Source: Symbiodinium natans | Taxonomy: Eukaryota > Sar > Dinophyceae > Suessiales > Symbiodiniaceae | Assembly (NCBI GenBank): GCA_905221605.1 | Contig: CAJNDS010002571.1 | Location: forward strand, 186,501 to 250,500 | Direction of reading: 5' to 3' | Length of the DNA: 64,000 nt | Part shown: piece after piece, positions 60,022 through 64,000 of the stretch | Layout of the letters: each line of letters opens with the position of its first letter | Position numbering within the stretch: the stretch's first letter is position 1 | Program-made: the position numbers and the translations under genes | The notes under the pieces: generated by a model | Databases searched by the model: none | What the model saw: only the letters and a program-made list of their open reading frames with translations | What the model was told of the DNA's origin: nothing

Positions 60022-60953
60022 AGTCTCGAGTTGCTGAATTGGGAGATGTTTGGAAATTTAGAACAAGGAAATGAGGTAAACGCGTCATCAACGTGAAGCA
60101 CCCCCACCTGCTCGGACGCGTAGAGACACGCACGCACAGATGCACACACGCACAGAGGCACGTACGACAGAGACACGCGAAACTCACGTGTGTACCCACG
60201 CACGCACGCACGCACCCATGCACGCGCCTGCGCCTGCGCAAGCGCGCGGACACAACACACACGCGCGCACGCACCACACGCACGCAAGCAGTGCGCACGC
60301 ACACGCACCGCACGGACGCACCCCCACTCTCACACGCACATGCGCTCACGAGCGCGCACATGCATCCACTCCCACCCAACCACCTGCCCACCCACCCACC
60401 CACCCCCGCATCCGCTGAAGAGCAAGTTCTCCTTCCTCGAATTTCTTCCTAAATGACATGCGCTAATCCCCCATCTCATCCGAGGGAGCTGGAGCACTTG
60501 AAGTTCATGCTTCCGGAGCAGACGCCGCACCTCTTCGTCTTTGCCGACCACATGAGACCCGGCTGTGCCGAGGGCTTAAGCTTCGGAGTCTACTATAGGT
60601 TTAGGGTTTAGGGTTTAGGGTTTAGGGTTTAGGGTTGAAGGTGCCAAAGCTGGATCGGCTACAGCGTAGGAGCCCCATTGATTGCTGAAGGGGTGAAAGA
60701 ATAGAGGGCGACAAGTGGTCGAACCTTGGAATCGGGGTGTGTAGACCTTGTGAACTGCGTGCAGGGTGTCAGAAAGTGGTCGAACTATCACGGCTCACAA
60801 CAAAAGTTCGTGGAGCAGATGTGCATTCAACCACTAGGCCGCGACTGGCAGTACAAGCAAACTTCAGGTATGCCCAACTCGCCCAACAAGACCATTGTGA
60901 AGAATGCGCGTGCCCTGCTCGCTAAGGAACAACCTGAGGCCCTGCGTGCATGA
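60022..60953 (+). CDS. Gene L: four exons, microsatellite intron and TTTAGGG intron
   Basis: 60022-60075: after GGTGTGCAG, SLELLNWEMFGNLEQGNE, donor GTAAAC. Intron filled by an ACGCAC microsatellite. Second exon to 60598, probably from GAG at 60484 (an ATG at 60453 is also in frame): ELEHLKFMLPEQTPHLFVFA, then DHMRPGCAEGLSFGVYY. Intron 60599-60640: GT..AG, telomere heptamers. 60641-60665: CQSWIGYS, donor GTAGGA. Terminal 60765-60953: GVRKWSNYHGSQQKFVEQMC, GRDWQYKQTS, ending EALRA, stop TGA. Phases agree over the last two joins. Internal exons look strongly protein-coding. The family is not recognised; no membrane segment is seen. The gene may extend left. Confidence 0.6.
60118..60413. repeat. 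ACGCAC / CGCACG microsatellite, intron of gene L
   Basis: About 300 bp of alternating purine-pyrimidine CA/CG steps, ending in CCAC runs. Such sequence can adopt Z-DNA. Long His/Thr/Arg frames over it are artefacts. Confidence 0.95.
60599..60640 (+). repeat. TTTAGGG array forming a 42-nt GT..AG intron
   Basis: Five heptamers beginning GTTTAG plus GTTGAAG at the acceptor. Confidence 0.93.
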
Positions 60954-61170
60954 ACGCTAACAGTGGATGGGTCAGCGGCGGGAAGCTTGAGTTTAGGCAG
61001 TATGCTGACGTTTCGAAGTTTTGCAAGTTGTGAGTGCAAGGAGATGACGGCAGGGATGTAGGGGAGTGATTTGTTATGGGGCTTGGGGTTGCGTTGCAGA
61101 AAAACCGGAACAGAAGCTAGGATGTGCAGGAATGACATCATTTCCATTGTTTGGTCCCAACCGATACCTT

Positions 61171-61197
61171 ACACCCTAAACCCTAAACCCTAAACCC
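61171..61197 (-). repeat. CCCTAAA array, short
   Basis: Four units. Confidence 0.93.
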
Positions 61198-61245
61198 ATT
61201 TCAAGCCTCAACCTGGCCTTGAATTCCGCGACCGGCTCTGGCAGG

Positions 61246-61907
61246 GAGAGTGATCCTGGCGGGTTCAACTGCTACATCTCCCGGCATCCCGTTCCTCGGC
61301 CGAGTCCTTGGGCTTTAGGTAAGGGTTTAGGGTTTAGGGTTAGGGTTTAGGGTTTAGGGTTTCGGGTTTAGGGTTTAGGGTTTAGAAGCTTTTGGACTGT
61401 GCAAGGGTGGAATGCCAGGTGTAATCGCGAGAGGCAAATTACTTGGGTTGGAGGCCTTTTGCCCCCTTTGTGCTCAAAAGGGTTTCGTGCTTGGGGCCCA
61501 GGATTGGACGTTCGAAATCTTACGATTGTATCTTATACCCTTCCACCCCAAAGGTTGCATCGATGTCATACATCTCATATCTGCACTCCAGTCCTGATGT
61601 CGAGAAGCACCACATGACTGCTTACAGCCCCGGAACCACTGGGATTGGGGCATGTGGGGTTTGAGGTGTTCAGGTGAGGTTGTATAGGATGCCTCTTCTC
61701 GGATGGCTATTACTCGTACCCTAAACCCTAAACCCTAAACCCTAAACCCTAAACCCTAGACCGCGCGGGCTATTGCTGATATGGACTCCTGGCCAGGACA
61801 ACATCTTCATCTCGCATGGGTCAGAGTTGTCTGCACCAGGCTACATCACAATGCCCCTACCTCAGGAGAATTGCGCTTTCCATGGCCTAGTGGTGCAAGC
61901 TTCCTAA
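61246..61907 (+). CDS. 3' end of gene M, unknown
   Basis: 61246-61318: after GGCAG, ESDPGGFNCYISRHPVPRPS PWAL, donor GTAAGG that runs straight into a TTTAGGG array. About 61588-61664: after CACTCCAG, PDVEKHHMTAYSPGTTGIG. Terminal 61797-61907: after CTGGCCAG, DNIFISHGSELSAPGYITMP, then LPQENCAFHGLVVQAS, stop TAA. The terminal exon is one of the most protein-like in the window. Phase between the first two does not fit directly, so an exon may be missing or the middle one wrong. Confidence 0.5.
61323..61385 (+). repeat. TTTAGGG array, intron of gene M
   Basis: Nine units, one TTAGGG and one TTTCGGG. Confidence 0.96.
61719..61760 (-). repeat. CCCTAAA array, intron of gene M
   Basis: Six units, opposite orientation to the previous array in the same gene. 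Confidence 0.96.
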
Positions 61908-62128
61908 AGCAGTTGGGAGGCATAGTGGTTTGACTGCCCTCGACAAGGCCTCCGGTAGTGACGGAATCGGAGCTCCACCCCTGGAATTCCGCTTCCGAGA
62001 CGCGAGAGACCTTCCTGCTGTATTCCGCTCCCTGGCCTGCAAGGTGTCCTCTTGAGGTGTGCTAAGAGTGGGCCGAAGTCGGCAGTCATCATGCGGTTTC
62101 CCCAAACAGCCCGGTGATTTCATCTCAG

Positions 62129-62225
62129 GAATCTAAGAAGGGGGACAAATCTGAGTCTGAGATCCGAACGCCCAAAGCCGAGCCGAGCCCTCTGTGGATG
62201 CTCCTCACAGTGCCTGAAAGCTCAA
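62129..62225 (+). CDS. Candidate exon, charged N-terminal half
   Basis: After CATCTCAG: ESKKGDKSESEIRTPKAEPS PLWMLLTVPESS, then A|GTAACT. A MITE-like element begins 41 bp into the putative intron. Confidence 0.45.
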
Positions 62226-62266
62226 GTAACTTGTACCTCAGAGTACGGAACTTGCTTAAGCCTAAG

Positions 62267-62366
62267 CTTGAGATGTTCCCCCTTCTACTAACCGTCCTCA
62301 ATCACAATTATAGCTGGGGGTACTATGATCCCTATTAAGGACTGTTAGTAGGGGGAACATCCCAAG
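62267..62366. mobile_element. MITE-like element, family 5, with 6-bp direct repeats
   Basis: Termini CTTGAGATGTTCCCCCTTCT and (reversed) CTTGGGATGTTCCCCCTACT. Flanked by CCTAAG on both sides (62261-62266 and 62367-62372), a likely target-site duplication. Confidence 0.8.
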
Positions 62367-62523
62367 CCTAAGCCATGGGCTGCAAGTGTTACGGTCTGAG
62401 CCTAGAGGAATTAGCAGCACTTTTGTTTTTTTGCCTGGGGCTTTAGTTTGAGATACGCAAGAAACTGTCAGAATTGTTCAACAATATTCAACAATCGTTT
62501 GTTTTGTTCTTGCAATGCCGACA

Positions 62524-62655
62524 TCATTCCGCGCACTCCTCACATGATGCCCTCCTAAACGCAGCCTCGAAGTTGAAAGTTTCAGCAATCATTTCTACGC
62601 AGCGGTCGAAGGCTGTGCAGTTCAGCAAAGATACAGTGAAATAACCGCTCAGAAT
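62524..62655 (-). CDS. Minus-strand terminal exon, unknown
   Basis: On the - strand, after GCGCATTTCAG: ILSGYFTVSLLNCTAFDRCV, then EMIAETFNFEAAFRRASCEE CAE, stop TGA at 62526-62524. Helical, protein-like. A + strand frame is open nearby (62690-62929), but less convincing. Confidence 0.45.
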   Translation of the reverse strand: MLSGYFTVSLLNCTAFDRCVEMIAETFNFEAAFRRASCEECAE

Positions 62656-62659
62656 CTGA

Positions 62660-63417
62660 AATGCGCAGTAATCAGGTTGTTCACATCTTTTGTCCCCCTC
62701 ATCGGGGACCTTGGGGGACCTATGGGGGATCCTAGCATGCGCCCCCTCGCAAATGACCCACAACGTTCGCGAGAAAGATCCCAATGTATTGGCCCTTGAA
62801 CTATTGAGTTTAGGCATGCAAAGAAGACTCTTGTTTAAGCCGTGCATGGCCTGTTTGCCGGGGGTCGCAGGAAACTGCCAGCCTGAAATGTCCCGCCGAG
62901 TGCAAAGCTCAAACAGCGCGAACTTCTGAGGAGAATGTGGATTGCTGCCATCCAGTTCGCAAATACTTGCACGAATCTTGGATTGACCCGGTGATGCGGA
63001 ACTTGAAGCCCCCCCCCCCCCCCCCAACTGCAGATTTTGGTTCAAGCCAGACCCAGCAATGCACAGTCCCACCGGAAGCCCCAAACTTCCAAAACTGCAT
63101 TCGCTCCAAAGCCACTCCACTGCTCTTCCAAATGGTGCGCCATGTAATTCTTAGGCTTTCGCGAAACGTCCTGCTTCCAGGGCATAATGCCAGCTGGTGT
63201 CCTTGAGGGTTTGGGGTGCGTTTGGGTTTCTGCATTCAATGTTGAGACTTCAGGCCCTGTTGAACGAAGCTGAACGATGCATCAGCGCAAATTGGCGGTA
63301 GTTTTTGTGCACGGAGAGGTATGTAGCTGCTTGACGGGCAACCCGGCATCCATTCCACCAACGCAATCGGTCAGAAGTAAGGTTTACGAAGTACATTGTT
63401 TGGGGTGGCACCCCCCG

Positions 63418-63462
<45 letters not shown>

Positions 63463-64000
63463 CCCCACCCGTCACCCGTTTGGAAATGTTGCCTCCCGTT
63501 GCAGACTACAAAATGCCTTGAGGATGTGCTGGTCAGCGATTTGGGCAAGGCTCACTGCAACTCCCAGTGCCTTTGTTGTCATTTGTTCCTATAATAAATA
63601 AACAAACCGCTTTTTTCACCTTTATCTATATATATATATATATGTATGTATATATACATATTTGTATGTATGTATATCTGTATAGTTGACAAGGCTTAGT
63701 CAAGGAATTCTGCGCGTTCGTAAGTTTGCAAACGAGTCGTTGCTCGGATAAAGATGCAGCAAGAATTGTTGACTGCCGCCAGAGTTGTGTATTTCGAAGC
63801 CACGCAGCACGTGATTGCAAACTCTCCACAACTTCAATCCAAGTTCGGAGATTTGACAGATGATGATCATGGCGGCCAAACAGAATACTTTCAATCAAAG
63901 TGCCTGGACAGCTTAAGCTGCTTAGGCTTCCTTAGCTTCGCCCAATCCCCTGGATGTCGCATCTTCTGGACCCAGGTGCATTGTCGAGGCCACCCAGAGC
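62660..64000. other. No gene chosen; repeats
   Basis: A C run at 63010-63024, a long C tract at 63411-63466 and a TA microsatellite at 63626-63685. ORFs up to 198 codons cross G/C runs and are not believed as a whole. Confidence 0.45.
63411..63466 (-). repeat. Poly(C) tract
   Basis: Almost uninterrupted C over about 50 bp. Confidence 0.95.

Noticed and set aside
60093-60456. Thr/His/Arg- and Cys/Val-rich ORFs up to 145 codons
   Set aside because: They are translations of the ACGCAC microsatellite in different frames.
62524-63120. Full 198-codon - strand ORF
   Set aside because: It crosses a C homopolymer run. Only the last exon-like part (62655-62524, after TTTCAG) is protein-like, and that part is annotated.

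Overview
The window looks like nuclear DNA of a dinoflagellate (or a close alveolate relative). There are no bacterial operons. Coding sequence is cut into many short exons (about 20-180 nt), introns often start with GC, GA or GG instead of GT, exons usually follow AG and begin with G, and the plant/alveolate-type telomere heptamer TTTAGGG occurs in roughly 90 separate interstitial arrays in both orientations (counted by eye). The species cannot be fixed from sequence alone.

The best-identified gene is a DJ-1/PARK7-like protein (29565-34109, + strand). Nine exons give the whole family fold with the catalytic Cys elbow, behind an N-terminal extension that looks like a signal/plastid-targeting leader. 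Its introns hold telomere-like arrays, a 10-bp satellite and a small inverted-repeat element.

Layout. 1-2052: 3' end of a gene (A). 2.8-16.0 kb: a long run of short + strand exons in one style (acidic, Pro/Ala-rich, many starting AG|GAG), including paralogous exons with a Y-x-S-D-F/Y-E-E motif and a Met/Pro/Gly-rich terminal exon ending at 16005; I treat 11.0-16.0 kb as one gene (B). A 306-codon uninterrupted ORF (11461-12381) sits inside one of its introns. 16.5-19.0 kb: further acidic exons ending at 18970 (C). 19.7-22.4 kb: small gene ends. 25-27 kb: two intronless ORFs of unknown function. 29.5-34.1 kb: DJ-1. 34-46 kb: sparse, with isolated exons and gene ends. 46-51 kb: several compact gene fragments. 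52-62 kb: more, including two of the clearest gene models (60022-60953 and 61246-61907). Nearly all exons are on the + strand, which fits unidirectional gene arrays; two exons (about 46.5 and 62.6 kb) are on the - strand.

The most striking point is that the telomere-like arrays often sit exactly where an intron must be. At 54794-54863 the whole spacer between two open exons is ten perfect heptamers; at 22247-22296 and 60599-60640 removing the array restores phase; at 49955-50040 a CCCTAAA array fills an intron that joins two exons in phase. Arrays also lie inside small inverted-repeat elements, so they look inserted. Beside them are at least seven families of roughly 75-140 bp MITE-like elements and a class of 31-42 nt mini-introns. 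Apart from DJ-1, exon calls rest on reading frame, splice signals and protein-like composition, not on a recognised family.
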